From contig NC_060110.1 in the NCBI RefSeq assembly GCF_021155765.1, forward strand, positions 3,782,001 to 3,846,000: DNA of 64,000 bases. The letters are read 5' to 3'. Positions 1-10,380 of this stretch are shown here, piece after piece. Source of the DNA: Diprion similis. Taxonomy: Eukaryota; Arthropoda; Insecta; Hymenoptera; Diprionidae. A program made the translations under genes and the position numbers. Under the pieces are notes generated by a model that was given only the letters and a program-made list of their open reading frames with translations, had not been told where the DNA came from and made no database searches. How positions within the stretch are numbered: position 1 is the first letter of the stretch; each line of letters begins with the position of its first letter.

Positions 1-1625
1 ATTTGCGTTGTTACGTAATCCAGAAGACTTTTAAGATACAATTAAATTCCAGGTAGATCACTTTGCTGTATTGTAATTCAATTTATTAGTACGAGAATCA
101 AAAGATTACCAGTTAATTACTAATTTTTACTACACTTTTTAGATCCTCTGGAGTGTCGCAAATAAATCACCACTTTTTAGTTGACTACTTGAAAGTATTG
201 TCTGAATTTTCTTTTGATTTTCAAAACAATTCTGTGGGAATGTTCTTTTTATGTAATTCGTACAACTAGGATTGGTTAAGTCTGGCAAAAAAGTTGCTTA
301 TACAAGAAAATGTTATATTTAATTGAATTTTAGTGTAGTAATTTAAAAAAAAAATTTTATAGCACCTGCTGCTTGTCAAGATCAACTTTCGAAGCCTGTA
401 GAGCGTCGTGCGTACAAAAGTGCCCCATTTCCGAATGTGGGGTGAAACAACGTTGGCACATTAGTGCTTTTTTTTTTTGGCCCATGCACACTTTCGAATG
501 AGTAAGATTTGAATACTACAGACGAAAATATTGCCGCGACATGATCTCCTTGATCAATAGATTTGTTATGTTATGCTTTCGATCAGATCAACTTCAAATG
601 AGTCGAAAACAATTGCCTAATTTGCCTGGGATAGTCCGCTCTGTAATTGAATTTTTTTTATGGAAATAACAATGTGGGAAAAACTTGTTTCCTCAGTACC
701 TACTTGTACTTGGAAAATTGTGATTGAAACTGAAATTAATTGCTGATTACAATTATAATTTTTATCTCATTTCATCTCTAAGCATTATATAAAAAAAAAT
801 TGATATTCATGTTATTTTATTTTGTTTCTTTTATTTATTTTGATTTTATTTACTTCTTATTACGAATTACAACTAATTGTAAGATTTACATTTCATTTCA
901 TCGTAATTACAAATTGCATAGGTAATCTTTTTGAACAATAATAATATATGTTTTAAGGTTTAAAATAATAAAGTTTTGCCTTGTTTTTGAAATACAGAAA
1001 GAAATCTAGTCTTGAAGTGGTTGGATAAAACCACCACTTATCCGGGAAAAAACTATAAAATTCTGATATTCCGAAAACTGGCAGTCATGTAAATAGAAGG
1101 GGTGATTTTATACCCAAAAGGCGTTCGATTTATAGGTAATAATAATTATTCACACACCACATTTTTTTGATATGAGACCGGAATTCTTCTTTACACATTA
1201 TTTAAATAGGCTGAGTCACTTATTCCAAATAGTCCTCGGTTAGCCAATCCCTTCGATTTTAGTTTAGTTAATATAAGTTGTAGTGCGTCGAAAGCTAAGA
1301 GTCACGTATTTTGTAATTTTTTAAAACCACGGGGATGATTTCCTGATGCGTTTGATGTATTCGAACAGAAACAAAGCTGAAATGTTTCTATTGATGAATA
1401 AAATTATTAATGACGAAATGCTTCTATTCAACCCCAAGAAGTTTTGAAAATGGCAATTAGTCAAGTCCCAGAATCGAAGAATACGGACATTATTACACAT
1501 ATTTAACGGTTTTTTATAATAATATGTCAATTAAAAAAGAGCAAGTAAGCTCATGGAGTGAAATTAGAAACATACTACCACATCACGTAAAAAAACATTC
1601 AAAAGTATGCATTGTTTTTCGGCAC

Positions 1626-1645
1626 ATATATATATATATATATAT
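1626..1645. repeat. (AT)n microsatellite
   Basis: Ten uninterrupted AT dinucleotides read directly from the sequence. Confidence 0.95.
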
Positions 1646-1787
1646 CAAATGATCGACGATGAAAAAATATAATTATAAATAATGAGGGAATTTTTTCCAT
1701 TTTCAAGAACTATCGATTTGAAATCGTGAAAATGTAAAAAATGCTATGCAACAATGAAAATTTGTCAAATAATTCATGTAACAACTG

Positions 1788-1804
1788 GTCAAGTCAAGTC
1801 AAGT

Positions 1805-1835
<31 letters not shown>
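1788..1835. repeat. (GTCAA)n followed by a 30-base A tract
   Basis: GTCAA is repeated three times up to 1805, then 30 consecutive A residues run from 1806. The A tract could be a simple repeat or the tail of an old retroposed copy. I saw no matching element body upstream. Confidence 0.9.
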
Positions 1836-1836
<1 letters not shown>

Positions 1837-2350
1837 GAGTGAAAATATAATTTTTTTTTTTTACAGTTTCAAACTTATTGCAAATCGAAGTCTGGAAACT
1901 GGGTGGAAAGTTTTTATTTTTTCCAAGCTAGCTAAATTTCAATTTTCGATTAATTTTTTTTTCTATTCTGAAAATTCAACGATTTTTTTCAACGATCATT
2001 CGTCAATATTTGTTTAATGAAGAACATTTTGCGCAGAGTTTCAGGAGGAGCTTTTTGAGAACCTTCAAAAAGGTACATGAGAGGTCGAAATTTGAGACAT
2101 AGGCTCTATAAAGGAACGCGAATAGGACCTTCTACTGCGCTTGGTGATGAGCCTGCCATGAGTTACTTGGAAACTTTTTCTGCTGTGGTAACAATTGGTA
2201 CAAATTCCAGACAATGGCTTCGGTTTGTGTGACTCAAGATCTGAGGTAGGTATAGTAATATCGGGGTGGAAAATTCAATGAATCACCTTTTGAATTTCAA
2301 GAATTAATATCCAGCCGTTTGACGATTTCAAACGATCGCAATCATCTCAA

Positions 2351-2390
2351 CTGATTTCAAGTGATTTTAAGTGATTTCAAGCGATCTTAA
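2351..2390. repeat. Four degenerate 10-bp tandem units (consensus GTGATTTCAA)
   Basis: Four consecutive 10-base units, each one to three substitutions from GTGATTTCAA, are visible by eye. A looser extension (GATTTCAAACGATC) precedes them around 2325. Confidence 0.8.
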
Positions 2391-2983
2391 AGTAACTGCT
2401 TTTCAAAGAAGTTTTCGATTTCAACAAGTAAATATCCCCTTGGTTTAGTCATTGAACCAGATAAATAATTCTCAGTTCGTTAAATAATTCAAATTTCACA
2501 AGTTTCTTTTTTATGTGTCCAAATCACCTTCCTTCGACCGCGTTAAGAATTAAATTCTATTATTATTTAATGTTTAACAGATAGATGCATAGATTAATAG
2601 TTACTTATTTCTGATTCAGGAATATGTTTTCTACCAGCTCATAGCCAAGGCATACAAAGGTGAACATGAGGAGGAAAGTCATAATATTTTTTACCCACGT
2701 ATTACGTGAGGTCATCCACGTCAAACCGACAGAACCGGACCTCATCGCGAACGCGGACCGCGTGTTTGCAAATTAAATCAGAATATTCCACGTATTTCCT
2801 ACGTATTTTCCCACGTATATTCATCGAATTGGGTTGGATGGGTGGAGTAGTAACATACTTGGCGTTGAACGTCCACGTCAGTTACCATATTGAAATAGAG
2901 TGTATAACTTGGAGAGAGACTGACTAAACACTTGTTAACAGCACACACGTAAAGCGATTCGGTGAACCACTCACTCGCAATTT

Positions 2984-3700
2984 GAGAGAGAGAGATGGAT
3001 AGATAGATAGATATTCGTTTATTATGCCCAATTGCAATGTTGGGCAATTTGAGTAGGGTACAAAGCAAGGGTAACAGTAAAATCAAAGGTAAAAATAAAA
3101 ACAAAAATATATAGAGCGCTAGTGAATAATTGGATGTGACAGTAGTTGATAAATAAATAAGTAATTAAATAAATAAATACGGATGAAATGGAATAGGATT
3201 GAAATAAAACAGGAATTAACTTAACGATAAAGATAGAAGTAATAAACAATAACAAATAAAATAAAAATAAAGCATAAAATAGAAGTAAATAAAAATAAAA
3301 ATAGAAATAGAAATAAAAGTGCAGAGTGATAAGTACGATAGGTGGCACAGTATACGAGAGAGGCTTTGACAGACGGAGCCTCCTTGACCGGTGCTGGAAG
3401 AGAATTCCAAAAGTAGGTGCGAGACTGCAAATGAGCGCCTGTAGCTCTGGGTGTGGAAGCGCGGCACGAGAAGATCCCCCCTCTCAATTCTTTCGGCCTC
3501 AGAAGCGGCCCGCACTCTAAGAGTAAATAGCTCGCGCAGATATAGCGGCCGGTCGGTACGCAGCACCGAGAAAATTAGTATGCCCAGGAAATAGAGTCAC
3601 CGGTCGCGAATAGTTAGCCAGCGGTATTGAACGGGTCAGAATAATTTCCGAAGAATGTATATCGTTAAACTTATTCATGAAATTTCCCAAACCATAAGAC
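2984..3700 (-). mobile_element. Degraded 3' end of a non-LTR (LINE) retrotransposon
   Basis: Minus-strand frames between about 3570 and 3360 carry the C-terminal signature common in CR1/Jockey-like reverse transcriptase ORFs: a segment reading LLVPRFHTQSYRRSFAVS, then, after a frame change, TYFWNSLPAPVK. Downstream on the minus strand comes a long A/T-rich 3' region. Next is a perfect 7-bp stem (TGCCCAA at 3025-3031 with TTGGGCA at 3040-3046), and the element ends in ATCT and CT simple repeats (2984-3012). A terminal hairpin followed by a microsatellite tail is typical of some LINE 3' ends. The frame is broken, so this is a dead 5'-truncated copy. The clade is uncertain and the 5' limit is approximate. 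Confidence 0.65.
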
Positions 3701-4942
3701 GAAGCAATCCCAGGCCAATGATGATCTCACGCGTTGCACGTGCCAGAAAGGCCGTACATCAGTTATTCAAGGAAGAACCATACCTGGAAAGGTAGCACAA
3801 ACAAGGCCAGAACATGGCCGATGAACTCGGGCCTCTGACTTTCTCCCGTTTACGGGGTCCAGGTGGTCGCCATTTACGTCGTCATGGGCTACCCGCTAAA
3901 GGACCTTTCCTTAAATTGCCTCCCACCCTCACGGGTCCAGTCTTTACCGCCTAAGGCATGCATGAATTGTCAATAGCTCGGAACGGTAGTGACAAGAGAA
4001 TGAGACAGAATTTAGGATAGACTATAACTAACAAGATAGATTAACGTTGATTAACAATCTTAAGAGATCGGTAGCTTCGTCGGGGGAATATTATTTACAG
4101 TAAATCGTGAGAGATGAGTTACGAGAGTATTATAAATAGATAATTGAATTAATAATATACAACAGTCAAAAATACGAGATAAGACTAACAAAGAAATTCT
4201 GATTTATAATTAACAAGAGAATATGAAAGCGTGAGAGTGAGTGATTTAGAGAAGGGTTCGCAAGATAAAGAAATACACTAAGTACATCTGATTACGATAA
4301 GCAGAACTTAAATTAATAGAAAAATACAGAATTACAAGAATCATGAAATATATAAGAGGTAATAAGCGATACAAAATCAATAATAAGCGATAAAAAAGTA
4401 CGGTAGTATTTAGCGGTTTAATCTGCGCTCGAATATGCTCCAAGGAACTCTATTTCCGATACAAAAACCATTCACCATTACTCATCGGAATCATGCAGTC
4501 GTACGACGGCCTACACCAACCACAATGACTCACAAGGATTATGGTCCTTACCGATGAGACTTGGCATCGATTCTCGAAAATCTCTCGATGGTGGTAGAAA
4601 CCTGCATCAGCCCAGGTGTCTCAGAAACACACCAGGGTTGGCCACATGAATCAGTCAGTAGATGAAGTCATCCGGAGCAGCGAACGGTAGTCATCGGTAG
4701 TTGTTGATCCCTCGGTGGTTGGGATGGTCGTCGCCCTGGTATCTAGTTTGCTTGCGCCGGAGCGCGAAATAACAAAATTCACAGAGAAAAGCATTAGTTG
4801 CTAGTAGTTATTGCCTATTTTGTATGCCAGGGGCGCGTTTCATGGGAGTTTCCTTCAGCTGTGTGCCCTTGTGACAGGCCATTCTAAAATGCCACGTTAC
4901 AGTGGTTATATAAACTCATTTGAGTATTTTGTCTTTACTCAC
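3701..4942. other. Non-coding stretch of locally higher GC, unassigned
   Basis: I see no coding exon I can support. Between about 3700 and 3960, and again between 4440 and 4780, the sequence is less AT-rich than its surroundings. It may be a further piece of the neighbouring retroelement or another unrecognised repeat. Confidence 0.4.
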
Positions 4943-5104
4943 CATTGGAGTTACAACATCAATTAAAGCATGCAGAATTTTTCGCTGTTCAGGATGTCCA
5001 GTATTATGTGCTGCACAGCCAACGCAGTTTGCTGTATTCGAGGCAAAATAGCAATCGTCGTTTGTCAAATGACAGTCCTTGACTGAACGGCGGACATGTA
5101 AGAC
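4943..5104 (-). other. Weak candidate orphan exon, cysteine-rich
   Basis: On the minus strand an open segment of exactly 54 codons is flanked by an AG acceptor (GACATAG just before it) and a good donor (GTGAGTAAAG just after it), phase 0 at both ends. It contains a cysteine pattern DCHLTNDDC followed by NCVGC. I could not connect it to a start exon: minus-strand frames just upstream (5105-5280) contain stops. It could be an exon of an unrecognised gene, a pseudogene, a transposon remnant or chance. Confidence 0.2.
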
Positions 5105-5745
5105 CTATGTCACAGCCAGAGGCGATAGTAATTCGCTCTTAAAATCACACAAAATAGTTTGTATCTCTCTGCCAGTCCACCCAACTCTTCTACTTTGTTT
5201 CACACCACTGGCTCCAATACAGTTTGCAACTGATAAATTGCCCGCATGTACGTCTGCAGCCTGGCGATTAAAATTTTAGTCCGTATGAGCAGGTCCATCA
5301 GCCAAACAATTTCGTCCAGCGCGATCAAAATCAGCAGCATTTTGCCTACGCTTTGACGGAACCCATGTGCTACAAGATCACTGGAAAATTATAAGTTGCA
5401 TCCACCAGCCATTACCTGAATAGCGCTGCCCAACTGGGTCAGCTAACCTTGTAGCGCACAACACTCGGAAGATCTTTGGCAGTTTTCTTTGAAATTGTAC
5501 AAGGTAAAACACGCCAAATATTTCACTACAAAAAGAAGACTTCCTTTTATTCAAAGTGTCATTTGCAAAGTTAAGCAATTTCCGCACCACATACAGACCA
5601 CGAGTCCCATTTAATTCAGCTCCTCGCTTCTGCTCTCTAGAACATTATACAAGACTGGGCGGTCATCGTCGGAACAGTGGCTGCCTCGAACCCTTCGCAA
5701 CCTACCTGAGAAAAGGATAAGGTCGTTGGATTTGTGGATTCTAAT

Positions 5746-8526
5746 ATGGAGGTGGATCAAAATGCCAGCAACTCAGCACCAGACAACTGTAACACAAACG
5801 CACAGCGTTTGATCGCGGAAAACGGGGGTCGATGTATGAGTACGCAAGCGATGCAATCACTCTACGACCTTCGTCAGAACAACTTACTCTGCGACGCAGT
5901 ACTTCGGCTCGAAGATGGCGGTATTTTTCCTATTCATAGAGCAATTCTGTCCGCCTGCAGCACCTACTTTAGGTTCGTTACGCTACATGTCTTAGTTAAT
6001 TTTATTTATCTTTGCCTAATTCCCGTGAAGTCAAGGATATCATAGAATATCTTAAATGTCCATATCGAGCTTACGTTGTAGGCACAACAGAAAATGTTCA
6101 CAACAACATCACATTACCTTGCATCGAAAAGTATAACCGATTTAAATCTACTTTATTGAAATGAAGAACTTTTTTGATTTGGTATCAACATCAAGTCTAA
6201 GTTGATGGTTTACACCCACTTCTTCCACGCAGAGCCCTCTTCACGACGACTCTTCACTCGCGTGAAAAAACTGACGTACTTTTACCAGGGGTGAACAGTC
6301 ACATGATGAATTTACTGCTGGAATATGCTTACCTCCGTTCGTTAGAGGTAAACAGGGATAACGTGTGTCAACTCTTGGTCACTGCGGATTACTTGAGCAT
6401 TCTTGGAGTTCTCGATCTCTGCTGTGACTATCTCAGACAGAATTTGGCACCAGAGAACTGTATTGGCGTGATGAGATTCGCCAGGGAGCATTTTTGCAAG
6501 GGATTGGAGACCGATGCCCACCGATACGTAATGCGGCACTTCGTACAGGTGTGTCATCGACTTGACGTTTAGTTTTTTCATTGGTCTCTTTAAATCTCCT
6601 ACTTCGCCAACGACAGGTTGCACAGAAAAGTGATGAAGTGCTATTTTTACCGATATCCGAACTTCGCGAGCTGGTCGGAGCTGACGAGCTAAACGTCAAG
6701 AGCGAGGAAGCTGTGTGGGAGCTGGTTCTCAGGTGGATAAACCACGACCCTGATCCCCGAAAAGGGCACATTGTCGAACTGATGAAGAACATCCGCCTCG
6801 GACTGCTAGACACCCAGTTTTTCCTCGAGAACGTCAAGGATCATCCGTATGTAACCGGCAATGAGGCCTGCAGACCCATCATCATCGAGACGCTAAAGTT
6901 TCTCTACGACTTGGAGATGATTACGCAGAAGGACGGGGAAGTACCAACGCCAGAAATCGCCAGGCCAAGAGTTCCGCACGAGATATTATTTGCACTTGGT
7001 GGTTGGAGCGGTGGAAGCCCAACAAACTTCATCGAAACGTACGACACCCGAGCCGATCGTTGGGTCAAAGTAAATTGATCGTAAACATACCAATCATCTC
7101 TGGTCGCTTTCAATCCCCTACAATCACTCAGGGTCACTGAATATCCGCAGGTCGAAGAAGTAGATCCAACGGGTCCGAGAGCTTACCATGGCACTGCAGT
7201 TGTCGGTTTCAATATCTACGTAATCGGGGGCTTCGACGGTATGGATTATTTCAACAGCTGTCGTTGTTTCAACGCTGTTAGCAAGGTGTGGCGAGAAGTT
7301 GCTCCCATGAATGCTAGAAGGTTGACTATATTTCATGGCTGACCCACCACGTTGCAGCCTTACTAGAGCTTATTTATATATGAGAAAATACAGGTGCTAC
7401 GTTAGCGTCGCAGTGCTGAACGATCTCGTCTACGCAATGGGAGGTTACGATGGTCATCACCGGCAGAACACAGCCGAACGGTACAATTATCGCAGCAATC
7501 AGTGGTCCCTTATCGCTCCGATGAACGTCCAGCGATCAGACGCGAGTGCAACGATGCTTAATGGTAACTTATTGCAATCCTTGATGCATTTTTCGGGATC
7601 TTCATTCGCAGTTGCCTATTTTATTCTATTTCTTAGACAAGATCTACATCACCGGTGGTTTCAATGGACAAGAGTGCATGAATTCGGCCGAGGTCTATGA
7701 CCCGGAAACTAATCAGTGGACTCTTATATCCGCCATGAGATCCCGCAGAAGTGGCGTTTCATGCATAGCCTATCACAGCTGTGTTTATGTCATTGGTAAG
7801 TATCATTTCTTGACTCTGTTAGAGAACGGGCAGAATACGGAGGTGGAGTCTCCACAACTTCTTGCCCTCATGCCTGCACTTCGCTATTGCAGTTTGACAT
7901 GAAAATGGGCCCAGGGAAATTATTAATGGGAGTGACGAACGGGAAGTTGGAGAGCAACAAGTTCTGCGAGACCCACCGTAATTTGATATTTTCAGGTGGT
8001 TTCAACGGTATATCCCGAATGTGTAGCGGCGAAAAATACAATCCAGCTACGAACAGCTGGACTCAGATACCCGACATGTACAATCCACGCAGCAATTTCG
8101 CCATTGAAGTTATAGACGACATGATTTTTGCGATCGGAGGCTTCAATGGAGTCACCACTATCTACCACGTCGAGTGTTACGATGAACGGACGAACGAGTG
8201 GTGCGTTTTGTAATAAAGAGAATGCAATACTCGTAAAGGTGTTCTAATCTTGGCGAGGCATACTAAATATTCACAGGTACGAAGCAACCGACATGAACAT
8301 TTACCGTTCGGCTTTATCTGCTTGCGTTATCATGGGATTACCGAACGTTTATGACTATATCCATAAGCATCGTGAACGGCTGATGGAAGAAAAGAGGCAA
8401 AAGCTACTTGCTCTGGAGGTGCAAAGAACACAACAGCAGCAACAAAATCAGCAGAACGAGAACAATCAAATACCACCAGCCCCACCTCTGGCGCAAATCG
8501 ACCTTGACAATGATAATCAAATTTAA
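5746..8526 (+). CDS. KLHL10: Kelch-like protein 10 (BTB-BACK-Kelch Cul3 adaptor)
   Basis: Eight exons join in phase: 5746-5972, 6233-6548, 6617-7069, 7151-7320, 7394-7563, 7637-7795, 7996-8200 and 8277-8526, giving 649 residues. The BTB domain (about residues 35-145) has NNLLCDAVLRLEDG, then LHSREKTDVLLPGV. The BACK region includes NCIGVMRFAREHFC and VMRHFVQ. Six Kelch repeats follow from about residue 310, with the diglycine motifs GGWSGG, GGFDG, GGYDG, GGFNG (three times). The tail after the last blade is rich in Q and N. In this family the BTB/BACK part binds Cullin-3 and the propeller binds the substrate. KLHL10 is known as a testis-enriched E3 adaptor needed in Drosophila for caspase activation during spermatid individualization. 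Start: I chose the ATG at 5746, the first in the open frame; an upstream non-coding exon is possible. The KLHL10 assignment rests on the exceptionally close BTB/BACK motifs. Confidence 0.93.
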
Positions 8527-9413
8527 ACGAAAGCGAATTCCTTTCTAGTATGGCATTGAGCGCTATTATTCTCTCTCAAATTTCAATTTCGATGGTCTCG
8601 CGGTCGATCGAATTCAGGCGGTGATGTTTCACGCGTATTGGAAATTTTTATTTCATTTCACTTTTTAAGTAGTAAAGGTTTGACAAAAACCTGTACCGGT
8701 GAACTCGACGATCAATGCGAGTGCTATCTTATGTGCCTTACAGAAAGACATGTTATAAAAACGACTTTGGAAATACTGGGGCATATTCAATCCTAACTGT
8801 TAGTAAAAGTGAAATTTTCACGTACTGTAACCTGTAACAATGAATTTAGCGCTCAATCTCACACCAGACAGGACGTAAAATGTTTTGAGAAAATTATTGC
8901 GAGGTGACGTTGATCGAAAAGAATGTTGCCTTGTTTGCGATCATTTTTTTTTATTTGCAGGATATTTTGAACCGTTTTATCATGTTTTTTATAAACCTTT
9001 TAAGGGTGGTCATTAGTTATAATCACTGATCGCTAATCGTCACCCAAAAAAATAGCTATAGAATTTTTACCGTAAGAACAACGCACGAGTGATATGAAAG
9101 GAGGTGTGTAAAGTGGAACTGGATGAAAGTGTGAAACTTGTAGAAAATATTTGACGAAGAATTCGTTAATTTCTGACTTTACTCTTTAGATTTGTGAATA
9201 AATCACACTAACCCAAAAAGGAGCAATGCTTTTACGCATAATCGAGAGAGCAATATTCGTAGAAAGAGAAATAAATTTACAAAATTAAAAAATTACTTTC
9301 CATATCCATGAACGGTCTTCCAATGACCAAATCTTATTCTCATCGGTTTCGTTTCCCAGCCTATTTAAATTGACCGAGTGTTGGTGTGAATAAATTTCTA
9401 GTCGGTTACTGAT
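8527..9413. other. Probable 3' UTR of the Kelch gene, then intergenic DNA
   Basis: No coding exon seen. An AATAAA lies at 9197-9202, about 670 bases after the stop codon, and would be a reasonable end for the KLHL10-type transcript. Confidence 0.45.
9197..9202 (+). terminator. Candidate poly(A) signal AATAAA for the Kelch gene
   Basis: Exact AATAAA on the plus strand, about 670 bases past the KLHL10 stop. In AT-rich DNA this hexamer occurs often by chance. Confidence 0.4.
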
Positions 9414-10380
9414 CAGGGCCGTCTTAAAGCATGAACTAGCGGGGCTCAGACCCATGGCGCCGAAGTGGCTGACCCCACGATGCTGGACTTGATGCTATAC
9501 GACTCTGACTGACGTCAAAACTTGGCCTGAGATCATGCAGTGATTGTTAGTCTGTATACGGTATATCGGTGCCTGAGCGTCTGGCTGGTCGAATTTACGG
9601 CGTGTATTGAAGTACCTACGACCACCGCAAGGCGGCGCCTGCTCGTTGATTCGCCCACAAGTAAAGCTTTCCGGCGAATAATTATACCATGGTATATGGA
9701 GTATGTCGTATGGGGTTGCACACATTACAGTTTACCTATAATTCGTGCGCATTTGACTCATATCGATGTCTCATCATTTCTGATCAGTAATTCTCGCCTT
9801 CTTGATCGAAAGATAACTTCGATGACTCGGGTGCGTTGCACTGTGTGCTGTCGAAACGTTTCTGCTCGGGCATAGTATTCTATATAATTTTGGAAAGTAA
9901 AATTCAAAAAGAACAAGTGCTGGTAAATCACACTTTACTCCATAATATATTAGTTTGTCTTATGTCACTGTTACTAATCGTCCATCTTAATTTTTCTACC
10001 TTACAACTTGATAATATGAATACTAATAAATTGAGTGGTGCATAGTGCCTGAATTAAACAAAAACAAAGATGAGAAGCTCTCTGCAGTTTTACAAAACGT
10101 TCCCAAGCTGGACAGCTTTTTTAAGTTACAATCGAATGATGAATCCGCTTTTTCGAGAGCGATGGCAAACTCGGTCGCGCCTGACAACGACATTACCTGA
10201 GCTGACAGCACTGGGCCTCTGGAACAACCGATTCTGGTACAGTTGCAACAAATGTCTGCAATTCTGATTTAGAGTTTTCTGAAAATGAGCTCGAAATAGA
10301 CGACTTACCAATAACCGACTTTTCAGATCCAGCTAAATGGCTGCCATTGTCTAAAGTGACAAGAGATTTGATACTTTGAA
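9414..10380 (+). mobile_element. Truncated hAT-like DNA transposon
   Basis: The left end begins CAGGGCCGTCTTAA, the kind of terminal sequence (CAGGGCC...) seen in hAT elements related to the ZMYM/TTF-type zinc-finger transposases. A broken transposase N-terminus follows about 600 bases in (see the pseudogene at 10028). I found no matching inverted end to the right, and no clear 8-bp target duplication can be assigned, so the right limit is only where recognisable transposase ends. The copy is defective. Confidence 0.6.
10028..10378 (+). pseudogene. hAT-like (ZMYM/TTF-type) transposase N-terminal fragment
   Basis: Three frames must be joined to read it. KLSGA ends at a stop (10043); then a frame containing DEKLSAVLQNVPKLDSFFK is followed by two stops; then a third frame gives LPITDFSDPAKWLPLS before a final stop. 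The order KLSGA, KLxSFFK and DPAxW is what the N-terminal regions of hAT-like transposases of the zinc-finger MYM type show. The DDE catalytic core is absent. This is a decayed fragment with no expected activity. Confidence 0.6.

Larger units (their letters stand above)
1..2983. other. Gene-free AT-rich stretch
   Basis: I see no supportable coding exon here. Open frames are short, low in complexity and without splice context. The stretch holds an AT microsatellite, a long A tract and a short tandem repeat, listed separately. Unseen non-coding exons or 5' UTR exons of a neighbouring gene cannot be excluded. Confidence 0.6.

Noticed and set aside
3022-3348. Minus-strand 108-codon frame rich in Phe, Tyr and Leu
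   Set aside because: It is translation of the A/T-rich simple 3' region of the LINE fragment, without natural protein composition.
9495-9875. Open frames of 60-111 codons on both strands
   Set aside because: They lie inside the hAT-like element between its left end and the transposase fragment, and have no family motif.
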